A DNA stretch of 64,000 nucleotides from Desulfitobacterium chlororespirans DSM 11544 (GCF_900143285.1 NZ_FRDN01000006.1:62001-126000); one strand, 5' to 3'. Counted from the stretch's first letter, positions 10,527-19,595 are shown. Notes: generated by a model from the letters alone, not told the origin. Numbers and translations are program-made.

Positions 10527-11714
10527 CTATTTTGCTTCAAGGGCTTTTACGGCCTCCGTCTGAGCCTCGGCCAACGCTTCCTCCGGCACAACCCCGCTCC
10601 AGGCCTTCTGCCAGGCCCTGTCCTGGATAGGGATCAGCTTCCCTTCCAAGGCATTTCCCGGTAAGGACCAGACTTGAGCCAGGCCTAACCCCACTTGGCG
10701 GAGAATTCCCGCCTGAGCTTCTTCGCGGCTATAGAATGAACTGCTGGCAGGAAAACGCTTGCCCGCCTTGGCAATCGCCCATTGTGAATCGGCGGAGAGC
10801 AATTCATCTTCCACTAAGCGGATCAGAGGGCTTAAACTCTCGGAAGTTTTGATGGATGAATTGGCGATCCCGAGGGTTCTCGTCGTCAAAAGCTCCCCCT
10901 GTCCGGCAGTCAATTGAGTTAAAGGCACACTTCCCCAGGGTATGTCTGCGGTTAATCCTTGAGCCTGACTGGCATTAGCGATGGTATAAGCAGCCTGAGC
11001 ATTAAGGAACAGATTCCAGGCATTAGGGTCGACCAGCAAAAGATTTCCTTCCCGCCAAGCCAAAAGCTGTTGGAGAAAAATCAGATTGGCCGGATCCTGG
11101 AGAACAGGTTGCCCATTGCCGGTTAATTTCCCGCCTTGAGCCGACCACCAGGGAGTCAAATTCCTGGTGTCAAGAGCCGTTAAGGCCAGCACTCCCTTGG
11201 TTGTATGGAAATCCGCCAGAGTAGCAGGCAACTGGGCTAAATCCGTCCGATAGAAAAAAAGAGGAACATCCGTGGCTAAGGGATGGGCGTAAAGCTTTTC
11301 CCCATATTTAAATTGCGACGTTAAACCAATAAAGGAATCCCCGTTGCCCAGGACAGGGGACAGGGCTCCCTGTTGGAAGAGCTCAGTTAAGGCCTGAGCG
11401 GTGGTTAAGAACAACTCCGGCCCCTCCCCGCCGGCTTGAGCAAGATAAGCAAGCTGGGCTATTTCCCCTTCTGCTATATATTCCAGATGAATGAGCACTT
11501 CGGGGTGACCGTCCATAATTCTTTGGACCTCTTTAGCCAAGGCCTCCCCTTCCGCCCCGGCAAGGGAATGCCAAATCTCGATCACCGCCGGAGCAGCCCC
11601 CCCAGGCAACCCTTGCCGGGGATCCTCCCCGCAGCCCGCCAGCAGAAGGATAACTATCAGCAATCCGCTTATTAGCATTCTATGACGGAGTTGTTTAACT
11701 AAACCCTTAACCAT
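10527..11714 (-). CDS. sugar-type extracellular solute-binding lipoprotein
   Basis: Predicted lipoprotein (lipobox LLLAGC, Cys about residue 28) of the family 1 solute-binding proteins. The mature start VIEIWHSLAGAEGEALAKEV is characteristic, and the closing region around residues 310-345 is alanine/glycine-rich with repeated serines. No ABC permease or ATPase lies nearby, so it is an orphan; the ligand cannot be read from sequence. It sits between rapZ and the radical SAM gene on the same strand, 36 bp upstream of rapZ, so it may be co-transcribed with that operon. Confidence 0.85.
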   Translation of the reverse strand: MVKGLVKQLRHRMLISGLLIVILLLAGCGEDPRQGLPGGAAPAVIEIWHSLAGAEGEALAKEVQRIMDGHPEVLIHLEYIAEGEIAQLAYLAQAGGEGPELFLTTAQALTELFQQGALSPVLGNGDSFIGLTSQFKYGEKLYAHPLATDVPLFFYRTDLAQLPATLADFHTTKGVLALTALDTRNLTPWWSAQGGKLTGNGQPVLQDPANLIFLQQLLAWREGNLLLVDPNAWNLFLNAQAAYTIANASQAQGLTADIPWGSVPLTQLTAGQGELLTTRTLGIANSSIKTSESLSPLIRLVEDELLSADSQWAIAKAGKRFPASSSFYSREEAQAGILRQVGLGLAQVWSLPGNALEGKLIPIQDRAWQKAWSGVVPEEALAEAQTEAVKALEAK

Positions 11715-11788
11715 GACATTCTCCTTATACTTCTCTAAATACTTTGTCTCATAACTCTTTCATTTAGAATCCAACACTATGCTGAAGT

Positions 11789-13534
11789 CTAATCTACTTC
11801 TTTGAAAAAATCGCCCGGGACGGGATAGGTTTGAGTCTGGCCATTTTTATAAAAAAACAGCCGCCAGCGGGGCTGAGGCTCCCCAAAATACTCCACCGCC
11901 GTAGCCCGGCTCCATTGCCGGCGGTCCATCCCGCGAAACTCCGGTATGATTTGCTCCCAGCCCTGATTCTGCTGAAGGGAAAATTTTATCTCCCCATAGT
12001 TTGACGGCAGATCCCCCTCGGTTGGAAGCAGATAGTCCGGAACACCATTGGGCCGTTCCCACAGATAATAATCCAATCTCAACTGTTCTCTCAGCAGCGC
12101 AGTCAGATCAGAACCCCAGGTTTTTTTCTGCGCGGTAGCAAAATCCCAGAGCTTTTCAAAAAGCGCTTTAGCCGACCAACTCTGCCTGAACCATCCCTGC
12201 CCGTGCCAAAACTCAGCAAACTCATGATAAAAGTCAAAGGGAGTGGGATAGTTCCCGACGGCCCAAGCCAAAGTATGACTGAAGCGGCCCGAGTTATAAT
12301 ATCGATCCAGAAGTTCCTCCAGCCGGTGAAGCCGGAGCAGCTCGTCATGGCTTAAATCATCGGTCTGCAAAATAGTGTAAGGAGGATCCGGAGCAAAGAC
12401 GAGCCCATATTCCCCGCTTTGCTCACGCAGTCCTGACCCCTTAAGCACTTTCAAAAAGCCTAACTGAAGCATATCCGGTTGAAGGTTATAGACCTCATTA
12501 AAGGATCTGCGGAAACTCTCCCAGCCCTCTTTAGGCAAACCGGCGATGAGATCCAGATGCAGATGGGCTTTATTCAACCTTTGAATCTCCCGGACATACC
12601 TTGCCCAGCGCTCAAAATGCTGAGGGCGGTGAATCGCGGCCAGAGTCTCCGGATGTGTGGACTGCACCCCCATCTCAAATTGCACCAGGTCCTGAGGATA
12701 ATCCTGCAAATAAAGAAGCCACTCCTCATCCAACAGCTCCCCCGCCATCTCGCAATGGACCCGAATACCTGCCTCCGGTGGGTAATGGGCCGCTTCTTCC
12801 CGGGCAATATCCAAAATCCTCAAGGAATGCTCTTTATTCACATTAAAAGTGCGATCCACTAATTTAATGGTCCGCGCTCCATAGCGCAACGTTTGACGCA
12901 GAATCTGGCGAAAACGTTCCGGAGGAAGATACCTGACCCCTTGAAAGGTGGAGGAAAGACAGTATTGGCAGTTAAAAGGGCAGCCCCGGGTTGTCTCCAC
13001 ATAGGCCAAGCGCCCTTTAAGCTCTTCTTCATGGTTATACGGATTAGGCAGTTCAGCCATGGCCAGCTGCCGGCGCGGCGGGTTGAGGACGATCTCCCGG
13101 GAGGACGCCCGCCAAGCCAGTCCCTGTACTTGGGAGAGGCTGGCGCCTGATTCCCAGGCCCGCAGGAGTTCCAGGAAGGTAATTTCACCTTCCCCCAGTA
13201 CCACCCCATCAATTTCAGGATTCTCTCTTAAAAAGGCTTCCGTTTCAAAGGAAACCTCCGGTCCCCCTACCACAATCCGGGTATGGGGAGAGACAGGCCT
13301 TAGCTGACGAATGACGGCCAGAGTCTCCTTCAAGTTCCATATATAACATGAAAAGCCAATGACATCTGCCTTGGCTTCATATAATTCTGCTTCAATCCGC
13401 TCCATGGACTCATTAATAGTAAATTCCCGCAGGTCAACATCGGGGAATTCACCTTGGACACTGGCACGTAAGTAGCGTATGGCTAAATTGGTATGCACAT
13501 ACTTGGCATTTAAAGCGACCAACACAATTCGCAA
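11789..13534 (-). CDS. B12-binding domain radical SAM protein (DUF4080 type)
   Basis: The 581-residue protein begins with a cobalamin-binding-type fold (MRIVLVALNAKYVHTNLAI, then VVGGPEVSFE and VVLGEGEITFLELL), followed by a radical SAM core with the iron-sulfur motif TRGCPFNCQYC (about residues 183-193) and SAM-domain segments such as LDLIAGLPKEGWESF. The C-terminal about 200 residues match the layout of DUF4080 proteins. It probably performs a B12-assisted radical methylation or related modification; the substrate is unknown. Single gene, divergent from the GH18 gene. Confidence 0.88.
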   Translation of the reverse strand: MRIVLVALNAKYVHTNLAIRYLRASVQGEFPDVDLREFTINESMERIEAELYEAKADVIGFSCYIWNLKETLAVIRQLRPVSPHTRIVVGGPEVSFETEAFLRENPEIDGVVLGEGEITFLELLRAWESGASLSQVQGLAWRASSREIVLNPPRRQLAMAELPNPYNHEEELKGRLAYVETTRGCPFNCQYCLSSTFQGVRYLPPERFRQILRQTLRYGARTIKLVDRTFNVNKEHSLRILDIAREEAAHYPPEAGIRVHCEMAGELLDEEWLLYLQDYPQDLVQFEMGVQSTHPETLAAIHRPQHFERWARYVREIQRLNKAHLHLDLIAGLPKEGWESFRRSFNEVYNLQPDMLQLGFLKVLKGSGLREQSGEYGLVFAPDPPYTILQTDDLSHDELLRLHRLEELLDRYYNSGRFSHTLAWAVGNYPTPFDFYHEFAEFWHGQGWFRQSWSAKALFEKLWDFATAQKKTWGSDLTALLREQLRLDYYLWERPNGVPDYLLPTEGDLPSNYGEIKFSLQQNQGWEQIIPEFRGMDRRQWSRATAVEYFGEPQPRWRLFFYKNGQTQTYPVPGDFFKEVD

Positions 13535-13663
13535 AAAGGATCGACTCCCTTCCTCTCTAGTATAGCCTTATCCTGGTTTTATTGCAATTCCTATGCCAAC
13601 TCTCCCCATATATAAAATTTTTAAAAGCAATTAACAATTTTATACATTCACCCTTTCCTCAAG

Positions 13664-13701
13664 CCTCTGAATATACTGTCATAGAGCGCTGTATTCAGAG
13701 G
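13664..13701 (+). promoter_or_regulatory. inverted repeat covering the ribosome site of the GH18 gene
   Basis: CCTCTGAATA (13664-13673) and TATTCAGAGG (13692-13701) form a perfect 10-bp stem. The right arm contains the AGAGG of the ribosome site for the gene starting at 13709. If the hairpin forms in the mRNA it would hide the ribosome site; it could instead be a protein operator. Confidence 0.45.
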
Positions 13702-13708
13702 TGATAAG

Positions 13709-15007
13709 ATGAGAATGTTACGCAGAGGGTCCCGCGGCAACGATGTCGCCGAAGTCCAGGTCCGTTTAAGTGAGCTGGGATACATCCCCGGACCCATTGA
13801 TGGGATCTTTGGCGCTAAGACGGAAGCGGCGGTCATCCGCTTTCAGAAGGACCGGGGACTGAACCCCGACGGTATTGTCGGCCCCCTTACTTATCAGGCC
13901 CTCTTTCAGCCCGGGCCGCAACCAGGCTACGTCCTCTATACCATCAAAGCCGGAGATACCTTCTACAAGCTTTCCCTGGCCTTCGGAGTATCCCTCGATG
14001 AGATTATCGCCGCCAACCCTGGCGTCGATCCCTACCAATTGCGCATCGGCCAGCAGGTCAAGATACCTAAAGGACCGGGAAGACGACATACTTTTTCGGC
14101 CTGGATTCCTTATTGGGTACAGCAGGAGGCCATGGCCGTCGTTCGTCAGCATGCCGAACTCATGACAACCCTTTCTCCCTTCTGGTATGAACTCACCCCT
14201 ACAGGCGATTTGCTCCTTTATCCCAATGCCGAAGACTCCTCCCTCATCGAATTCGCACGTTCCCGGGGCATCGAGCTGATCCCTCTCGTCGCCAATAATT
14301 ACGATCGGCAATTGATCTCCACCGTATTGAACAACCCTGACCTCCGTCAACGCAATGTCGCCCAAATCGTTAATAAGGTTCGTTCCATGAATTATACCGG
14401 AATCGAGATTGATTATGAAAATATTGCCGCCGCCGACCGGGAGCTCTTTGTCCTTTTCCTGAGAGAGCTTAAAGCTGCACTGGCGCCTTATAACAAAAAA
14501 CTCTATGTTGCTATTCAAGCGAAAACCCGTGCCGATGAGCCCATCGGCAGCGGCCTTGATTATGGGGGGATTGGCGCTGCGGTGGATGTTGTTCGCCTCA
14601 TGCTCTATGATTACAGCTGGGATAATCCCGGCCCCATTGCCCCAGCCAGCTGGATTCGCCAGGTTCTTGATTATGCAGTAACCGTCATCCCCCCCTCCAA
14701 ACTGGAAGCCGGTTTGCCCACCTATGGCTATGATTGGGGAACCACCCGGAGAAGCATTACCTATGACGACGCCATCCGTCTGGCTCAGCAGCATGGAGCC
14801 CAAATTATTCAGGATCCCCAAAGAGGCCCCCACTTCAACTATACTGATGCCGACGGCATAGCTCACCAGGTCTGGTTTACCAATGCCCTAAACTTTGCTA
14901 CTTTCGTGGACATCGTCAATCAGTACAACCTTCGGGGCATATCCATCTGGCATCCCGGCGGAGATGATCCGCAGATTTATACCGTGATTCGGGACCGGCT
15001 GGAGTAG
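13709..15007 (+). CDS. peptidoglycan-binding / LysM / GH18-type cell-wall hydrolase
   Basis: The 432-residue protein has three parts: a PG_binding_1 domain (about 5-65, with GSRGNDVAEVQVRL and FGAKTEAAVIRFQ), a LysM domain (about 73-118, YTIKAGDTFYKLSLAFGVS) and a glycoside hydrolase family 18 barrel (about 125-430) with the catalytic-type GIEIDYENI. The architecture is like YaaH-type spore peptidoglycan or cortex hydrolases. No signal peptide is seen, which fits targeting to the spore from the mother cell. GAGGTGATAAG precedes the ATG. Monocistronic, with a terminator downstream. Confidence 0.92.
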   Translation: MRMLRRGSRGNDVAEVQVRLSELGYIPGPIDGIFGAKTEAAVIRFQKDRGLNPDGIVGPLTYQALFQPGPQPGYVLYTIKAGDTFYKLSLAFGVSLDEIIAANPGVDPYQLRIGQQVKIPKGPGRRHTFSAWIPYWVQQEAMAVVRQHAELMTTLSPFWYELTPTGDLLLYPNAEDSSLIEFARSRGIELIPLVANNYDRQLISTVLNNPDLRQRNVAQIVNKVRSMNYTGIEIDYENIAAADRELFVLFLRELKAALAPYNKKLYVAIQAKTRADEPIGSGLDYGGIGAAVDVVRLMLYDYSWDNPGPIAPASWIRQVLDYAVTVIPPSKLEAGLPTYGYDWGTTRRSITYDDAIRLAQQHGAQIIQDPQRGPHFNYTDADGIAHQVWFTNALNFATFVDIVNQYNLRGISIWHPGGDDPQIYTVIRDRLE

Positions 15008-15038
15008 AGTTTTGGAGTAGAGCTTAAAGAAGGTGTTG

Positions 15039-15098
15039 ACTGAGCAGATTGCCCCGCGCAGCTTATAGAGTGAACGCCGCAATTAAAACCCTGGAGAA
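15039..15098 (+). repeat. terminal fragment of the uvrBA-region repeat
   Basis: GATTGCCCCGCGCAGCTTAT and the following 30 nt, ending CCTGGAGA, match the outer end of the two long repeats at 25161-25404 (reverse complement) and 25557-25803 at roughly 80-85 percent by eye. Only the terminal about 60 bp of that element is present, just downstream of the GH18 gene. Confidence 0.65.
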
Positions 15099-15154
15099 CC
15101 ATCATTATCCTTTCATTGAATTTTTCCTATTAAAGCAGAGCAAAAAACAAATAA

Positions 15155-15202
15155 GCAGCGGCCTTATCCTACTCTGAAAGGTAGATAAGGCCGCTTTTCT
15201 CT
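15155..15202. terminator. bidirectional terminator between convergent genes
   Basis: GCGGCCTTATC and ATAAGGCCGC form a long stem extended by CTAC/GTAG, followed by TTTTCTCTT on the plus strand and preceded by A-rich sequence on the other side. It serves the GH18 gene (plus) and the deacetylase gene (minus). Confidence 0.85.
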
Positions 15203-15225
15203 TCATGATGATCCTATCCTCAATC

Positions 15226-16299
15226 CTAACTGTAAAATCCCCCCGGGAAAAGAATGGGGGCAACTTCAGGGGACAGCACCCCAAATTCATAACCCTGCTC
15301 CTTAAGAAAACGAATAATCTTCGGCAAGGCATCCACTGTCGTCCATTTGCCTGGCGCATCATGCATTAAAAGAATGATCCGGTCCCGGCCGGGGGCTTGT
15401 TCCTTGACATTCTTGATCAGGGTCTCCGCCGGCACCAAAGGAGCTGAAGCATCCCCTGTGCTCACATTCCAGTCATAAACCAGATAATCCTGCGCATCCA
15501 CCGCATTGTAGTAGCTGATATGAAAATTGCCATGGGTTCCCCCCGGGGTACGGATCACCTTGGGGCGCACACCAATAAGTTTGTAAATTAACTCCTCATT
15601 CTTTTTCAGGTTGGCTACAAAGGCTTCCGGACTGCGGTAAATTTCACTGTAATTATGAGAATAGGTATGATTGCCAATCGCGTTGCCTTGCTCATAAGCC
15701 TTTTTGAGCAGCTCAGGGTATCTCTCAACCTGGGTTCCAATCACAAAGAAAGTAGCGTTAACCTCTTCCTGCTTGAGTATATCCAAGATATGGACTGTAT
15801 TTTCCGATGGTCCATCATCAATGGTTAAGTAGACAATTTTCGGCGGCTCTTCTTTAAACACACGGTGCTTCATGGCTAAGCCCGGAGCCGTAGGAGGTGT
15901 GCCGGATAATTCATAAAAAGTACGCACCGGGGTCCCTGGCGGGGCCGGTTCCGGAGATGCAGTCACCGGACTCTCCTGGGGGTTTTGGGAAGGAGGGATT
16001 TCTGTAAAAACAGGATTGCCGGTCCCTTCTGCATTGGTGTCGGAACCTTCATTCCCCTCTTGTATGGGATTATCTTCTTCATAAGCAGGTTCTTCCGCGG
16101 GAACATCCTCCTTCTGGGAGCCTTCCGGCGGAGATTCACCTTGCCCACCCGCGCCTTGCCTATCCTCTTGATCCATATTAGAGCCTTTGACTGTTTTAAA
16201 GGATTCTAAGGAGAGCGAACTGCACCCCATTAAAGTAAGGGTTCCGATAATGAGCACTATTAGTCCTAATCTTCTCCATTTGCTGCTGTCTTTTTTCAC
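15226..16299 (-). CDS. polysaccharide deacetylase lipoprotein
   Basis: NodB-fold carbohydrate esterase family 4 enzyme, likely removing N-acetyl groups from peptidoglycan or another cell-wall glycan outside the membrane. The N-terminus carries a lipobox-like LTLMGC (Cys about 26). A P/E/G-rich linker follows (about 40-125). The catalytic domain shows TIDDGPSENT (metal Asp), GNHTYSHNY (H-x3-H), RTPGGTHG and LLMHDA. GTG start with AAAGAGGCG upstream. Divergent from the CWB2 gene. Confidence 0.93.
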   Translation of the reverse strand: MKKDSSKWRRLGLIVLIIGTLTLMGCSSLSLESFKTVKGSNMDQEDRQGAGGQGESPPEGSQKEDVPAEEPAYEEDNPIQEGNEGSDTNAEGTGNPVFTEIPPSQNPQESPVTASPEPAPPGTPVRTFYELSGTPPTAPGLAMKHRVFKEEPPKIVYLTIDDGPSENTVHILDILKQEEVNATFFVIGTQVERYPELLKKAYEQGNAIGNHTYSHNYSEIYRSPEAFVANLKKNEELIYKLIGVRPKVIRTPGGTHGNFHISYYNAVDAQDYLVYDWNVSTGDASAPLVPAETLIKNVKEQAPGRDRIILLMHDAPGKWTTVDALPKIIRFLKEQGYEFGVLSPEVAPILFPGGFYS

Positions 16300-16625
16300 G
16301 ATTATACGCCTCTTTTCTACTGCCTGTCTCCCCTGTACGTCAAGATTTCTTATATATACAAGAATCCTTTACATTAATAGACGTATAACGCAATCCTTTT
16401 GTTCCGCGAAAATGGGAGTTAATAAAAAATTAATATTTTCCAATGTCAAAGTGTACCTTTTCCTTCTCAACCATGATGATAGGCGGCTCAGGGAAGTTCA
16501 GCCCTGCAAGCAATTATCAAACAATCATCAGCCCCGGTACCCCAGTCTCCTTTGATCGGTTGAATTAAAAACCCGAGATGCTATACTATTAATTGTAAAA
16601 TTATAGAAAAGCGAGGCGAATAAAC
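16300..16625. other. divergent intergenic region, deacetylase / CWB2 gene
   Basis: About 325 bp without a gene. It contains the promoter listed at 16560-16587 for the plus-strand gene and a small hairpin CAGGG/CCCTG (about 16487-16506) upstream of it. TATAAT on the minus strand lies too close to the deacetylase start to be its -10 box. No known riboswitch was recognised. Confidence 0.4.
16560..16587 (+). promoter_or_regulatory. sigma-A-type promoter of the CWB2 gene
   Basis: TTGAAT (16560-16565), 16-nt spacer, TATACT (16582-16587), about 38 nt upstream of the ATG at 16626. Confidence 0.55.
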
Positions 16626-18554
16626 ATGTTTGAGAAAAGAATGGCAAGTGCTGTCTTGACATTAATCATGCTCTTTGCTTTGATCTTTCCCGGGCAGACC
16701 TTGGCAAGCACAACGCCTACAGTGAACCGATTGGCCGGCCAGGACAGGTATGAAACGGCCGCAACCATTGCCAGGCAATGGTCACATTCGGATTATGCGA
16801 TTCTTGTCTCCGGTGAAAACTATCCGGATGCTCTTGCCAGTGCACCCCTGGCTCAAAAACATCAGGCACCGATCCTCTTAACTGCTTCAGATAGTTTGCC
16901 GGCTCCCACGAAACAGGCTTTAGCCGATTTAGAGGTGAACCAGGTCATCATCGTTGGCGGTACCGGAGTTATTGCACCTTCTATGGAAGCAGAACTACAA
17001 GCCATGGGAATTTCTGCAACCCGGCTGGCTGGTCAGAACCGCTATGAGACCGCTCTGAAGATTGCCGACCAAGTTCAAAGCTCACCATCCCAATTGTTCG
17101 TTTGCACCGGTGATGATTTTGCGGATGCTCTCTCTGTGGCACCCATTGCGGCCATCGAACAGATTCCAATTATTCTGGTTTCCGGCGACTCTTTAGCAAG
17201 CTCCGTCCAAGAATACCTTGATTTAAATGCGGCTCATATCACCAAAACCTTTGTCATTGGCTATTCAGATGTTATCAGGGATCAGGTCGCCAGTCAATTC
17301 CCTCATGTTGAGCGCATTGTCGGGGCCGATAAATATGCTCGAAATAGTGCCGTCAATGAAAAATTCAATAGCTTGTTCAGTACCGAGGCCCTTTGCATCG
17401 CCAGCGGCGAGGGATTTGCCGACGCTCTTGCCGGCTCCGCACTGGCCGCCAAACAATCCCAGCCGATTCTTCTCGTCAATAACGCTACTCCTGATATCAC
17501 GAAAAAGTATTATCAGCAATTAACGAACTTAGATACCATTATTGTGTTTGGCGGAACAGGGATCGTTGCGGATAAGGTCATACAGGATTTAAATCCCCCC
17601 GCCGATTTACCGGCAGGAATCAGACTGGACAAAAGCAACATCGCCCTAACCATAGGACAAAGCGAATTTCTGACAGCTATACTGGATAAGCCGGCAGGTT
17701 CAGCTGAAGGAAACAGCAATGAGCTTGTTTGGTTGTCCAGCGACCCCGCTGTGGCAACAGTAAATCAGGGGAATGTTGTGGGGATAAATAATGGATCAAC
17801 CTCTATTACAGTAAAGACAAAGGACGGCAACCAAGCTTCCTGCCTTGTTACCGTGATTGGCTTAGCCGGAAAACATATGACGATGAATTTAAGCAACTAT
17901 ACAAAAACCGGTGCCGATACTGCTACTTTTAGATACCAACTGCTTGATGAGGCGGGTAAAGATATTACTGCAACAATTCCCACCTCTCAGCTATCTGCGG
18001 TGGCCTCCATGAGATCCACCATTTCCCTCGATCCCAGCAAAGGGATAGGAACTGTAGCGCTTAACTCTGCTGCCGATACGGATAAACCCATGATCATCAC
18101 ACTTGTCGACCTAATGAGCGGTATAGTGGTCATTCTTGATTCAACCTCCGGCACAGGTTCCTCCAGCAGCACCTATCCCATCAACACTCCCCTACCTGAA
18201 CTTCCGCCCCCTGGCCCCAACCAAAAAATCAGTGAAATCACGCTCACATCAACAAAACTGGGCATAGCTTGGAGCGATGGCAGCAGTAACGATATGGGTT
18301 ATGCAACCTATATTGTAAAGGATCAAGATGGCCGTGATATCACCAACACACCTCTTGCCGCTAATCTAAAGGCTGCCAGCGATGTGGGTATTGCTGCCAC
18401 AACCTACAAGGGCCTGCTGAAAGTGGATTTCGGTCCGAATCTGGATGCTTACTCCCTGACCGGGGTTACAGTAACGATTACCGATCCCCAGACCGGCGTG
18501 ACGGGCACAGCGACCTTAGAAATTTCCCCGCAGATTCGCGTCATATCACCTTAA
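16626..18554 (+). CDS. cell-wall-binding repeat 2 (CWB2) protein with Ig-like domain
   Basis: Secreted surface protein of 642 residues. A signal peptide (about 1-27, ending ALIFPGQTLAS) is followed by three CWB2 repeats (about 32-130, 131-230, 231-325), each opening like RLAGQDRYETA and closing like VIIVGGTGVI. CWB2 modules anchor proteins to anionic wall polymers in Clostridia. Residues about 333-410 form a Big_2 Ig-like domain (VWLSSDPAVATVNQGNVVGI). The last about 230 residues are Ser/Thr-rich with no domain I recognise. No catalytic domain is seen, so it looks structural or S-layer-like. Confidence 0.92.
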   Translation: MFEKRMASAVLTLIMLFALIFPGQTLASTTPTVNRLAGQDRYETAATIARQWSHSDYAILVSGENYPDALASAPLAQKHQAPILLTASDSLPAPTKQALADLEVNQVIIVGGTGVIAPSMEAELQAMGISATRLAGQNRYETALKIADQVQSSPSQLFVCTGDDFADALSVAPIAAIEQIPIILVSGDSLASSVQEYLDLNAAHITKTFVIGYSDVIRDQVASQFPHVERIVGADKYARNSAVNEKFNSLFSTEALCIASGEGFADALAGSALAAKQSQPILLVNNATPDITKKYYQQLTNLDTIIVFGGTGIVADKVIQDLNPPADLPAGIRLDKSNIALTIGQSEFLTAILDKPAGSAEGNSNELVWLSSDPAVATVNQGNVVGINNGSTSITVKTKDGNQASCLVTVIGLAGKHMTMNLSNYTKTGADTATFRYQLLDEAGKDITATIPTSQLSAVASMRSTISLDPSKGIGTVALNSAADTDKPMIITLVDLMSGIVVILDSTSGTGSSSSTYPINTPLPELPPPGPNQKISEITLTSTKLGIAWSDGSSNDMGYATYIVKDQDGRDITNTPLAANLKAASDVGIAATTYKGLLKVDFGPNLDAYSLTGVTVTITDPQTGVTGTATLEISPQIRVISP

Positions 18555-18580
18555 CCCTTTCACCGACTTCAACCCTGAAT

Positions 18581-18622
18581 TTTGCCAAAGAGAGTCTTCA
18601 AAGACCCTCTTTGGCATTTTTA
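18581..18622 (+). terminator. terminator of the CWB2 gene
   Basis: TGCCAAAGAGAGTCTT and AGACCCTCTTTGGCA form a strong stem followed by TTTTTAT. Confidence 0.88.
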
Positions 18623-18645
18623 TGTCCTTTTATCATCGTACGGGC

Positions 18646-19458
18646 TCATCGATGCGTAAGCAGCACATACTCCTCAATAGCCTTGGCCACGCCATCCTCT
18701 TCGTTGGAAGCAGTCACCACATCAGCTGCATCCTTTACCTCTGGCAGAGCATTACCCATAGCCACCCCGAGACCTGCACACCGGATCATCTCCAGATCGT
18801 TGAGACTGTCGCCAATCGCCATGACCTCTTCCGGCTTGATGCCCAGTCCTTGGGCAAAGGTCAGCAAGGTGTTCCCTTTATTGACCTCCGGATGACCCAT
18901 TTCCAGAAAATAAGACTTGGAAGAGGTCAAGTGAAGCCTACCCGGCAATCTTTGACCTAATTTTTGCCGCCAATCTGCCAGCTCTTCCGGAGGACCAAAG
19001 ACGATGAGCTTCTCCACGCCCTCTTTTTCCTCTTCCAGGATTGTTATAAGGTCAGCCTCTTCGACGGTGACTTTGGTTTTTTGCCCATAGGCCTGAGACC
19101 ATTCATTCATTTTCTGAACAAAAACCCTATCCTTGCGGTACATATGAAGATGAGCCCCTTCTCCCAGCAGGAAACCGACCGCTTCCCGGGCTAAAGCCAC
19201 CGGGATGACCTTGCGGTACAAAATCTCCCGGCTGATCGCTTCCTGAATCATGGCACCATTATAAGTAATAATCGGAACATCCAAACCCAACTGCTCAGCA
19301 TAGGGCCTGGCTGAAACGGGCATCCTTCCAGTGGCAAAGGTCACATAAACACCTTGTCCCCTGGCCTGCCGAATAGCTTCAACAACCCGCTCCGAAAGGG
19401 TTAAATCATCCCTTAATAAAGTATCATCCAAATCTGTGGCTACCAATTTAATCTTCAA
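18646..19458 (-). CDS. Cof-type HAD phosphatase
   Basis: Cytoplasmic haloacid-dehalogenase-superfamily phosphatase of the Cof/YkrA kind, usually acting on sugar phosphates or flavin-type small phosphates. The 270-residue protein shows motif I DLDDTLLRDD (nucleophile Asp), motif II around VTFATGRMP, a C2 cap, the lysine segment FLEMGHPEVNKG and motif IV AIGDSLNDLEMI. The substrate cannot be assigned. Single gene, convergent with the CWB2 gene and divergent from the GntR cassette. Confidence 0.92.
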   Translation of the reverse strand: MKIKLVATDLDDTLLRDDLTLSERVVEAIRQARGQGVYVTFATGRMPVSARPYAEQLGLDVPIITYNGAMIQEAISREILYRKVIPVALAREAVGFLLGEGAHLHMYRKDRVFVQKMNEWSQAYGQKTKVTVEEADLITILEEEKEGVEKLIVFGPPEELADWRQKLGQRLPGRLHLTSSKSYFLEMGHPEVNKGNTLLTFAQGLGIKPEEVMAIGDSLNDLEMIRCAGLGVAMGNALPEVKDAADVVTASNEEDGVAKAIEEYVLLTHR

Positions 19459-19530
19459 GTGACTTCAACTCCTTGATTGTTTAATTCGACATGTTGAAGG
19501 TGGAATCCTTGAAAATTCCCCCAATTCCTC

Positions 19531-19586
19531 TTGACGCCGGATATTTTTTGTATTATGGTTATATACATAAGTATATAACCATAATA
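19531..19586 (+). promoter_or_regulatory. putative promoter and GntR operator palindrome
   Basis: TATTATGGTTATATAC and GTATATAACCATAATA form a perfect 16-bp inverted repeat with loop ATAA (19551-19586). A TTGACG (19531-19536) lies 18 nt upstream of TATGGT, which would put the -10 region inside the palindrome. Palindromic sites like this at their own promoters are typical for YtrA-type GntR regulators, and the GntR gene starts at 19773. Binding by that protein is inference. Confidence 0.55.
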
Positions 19587-19595
19587 CTACATGCT

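Noticed and set aside
13766-14866. 366-codon open frame antisense to the GH18 gene
   Set aside because: It mirrors a protein with clear domains on the other strand, has no ribosome site and no recognisable motif; long antisense frames are common in GC-balanced genes.
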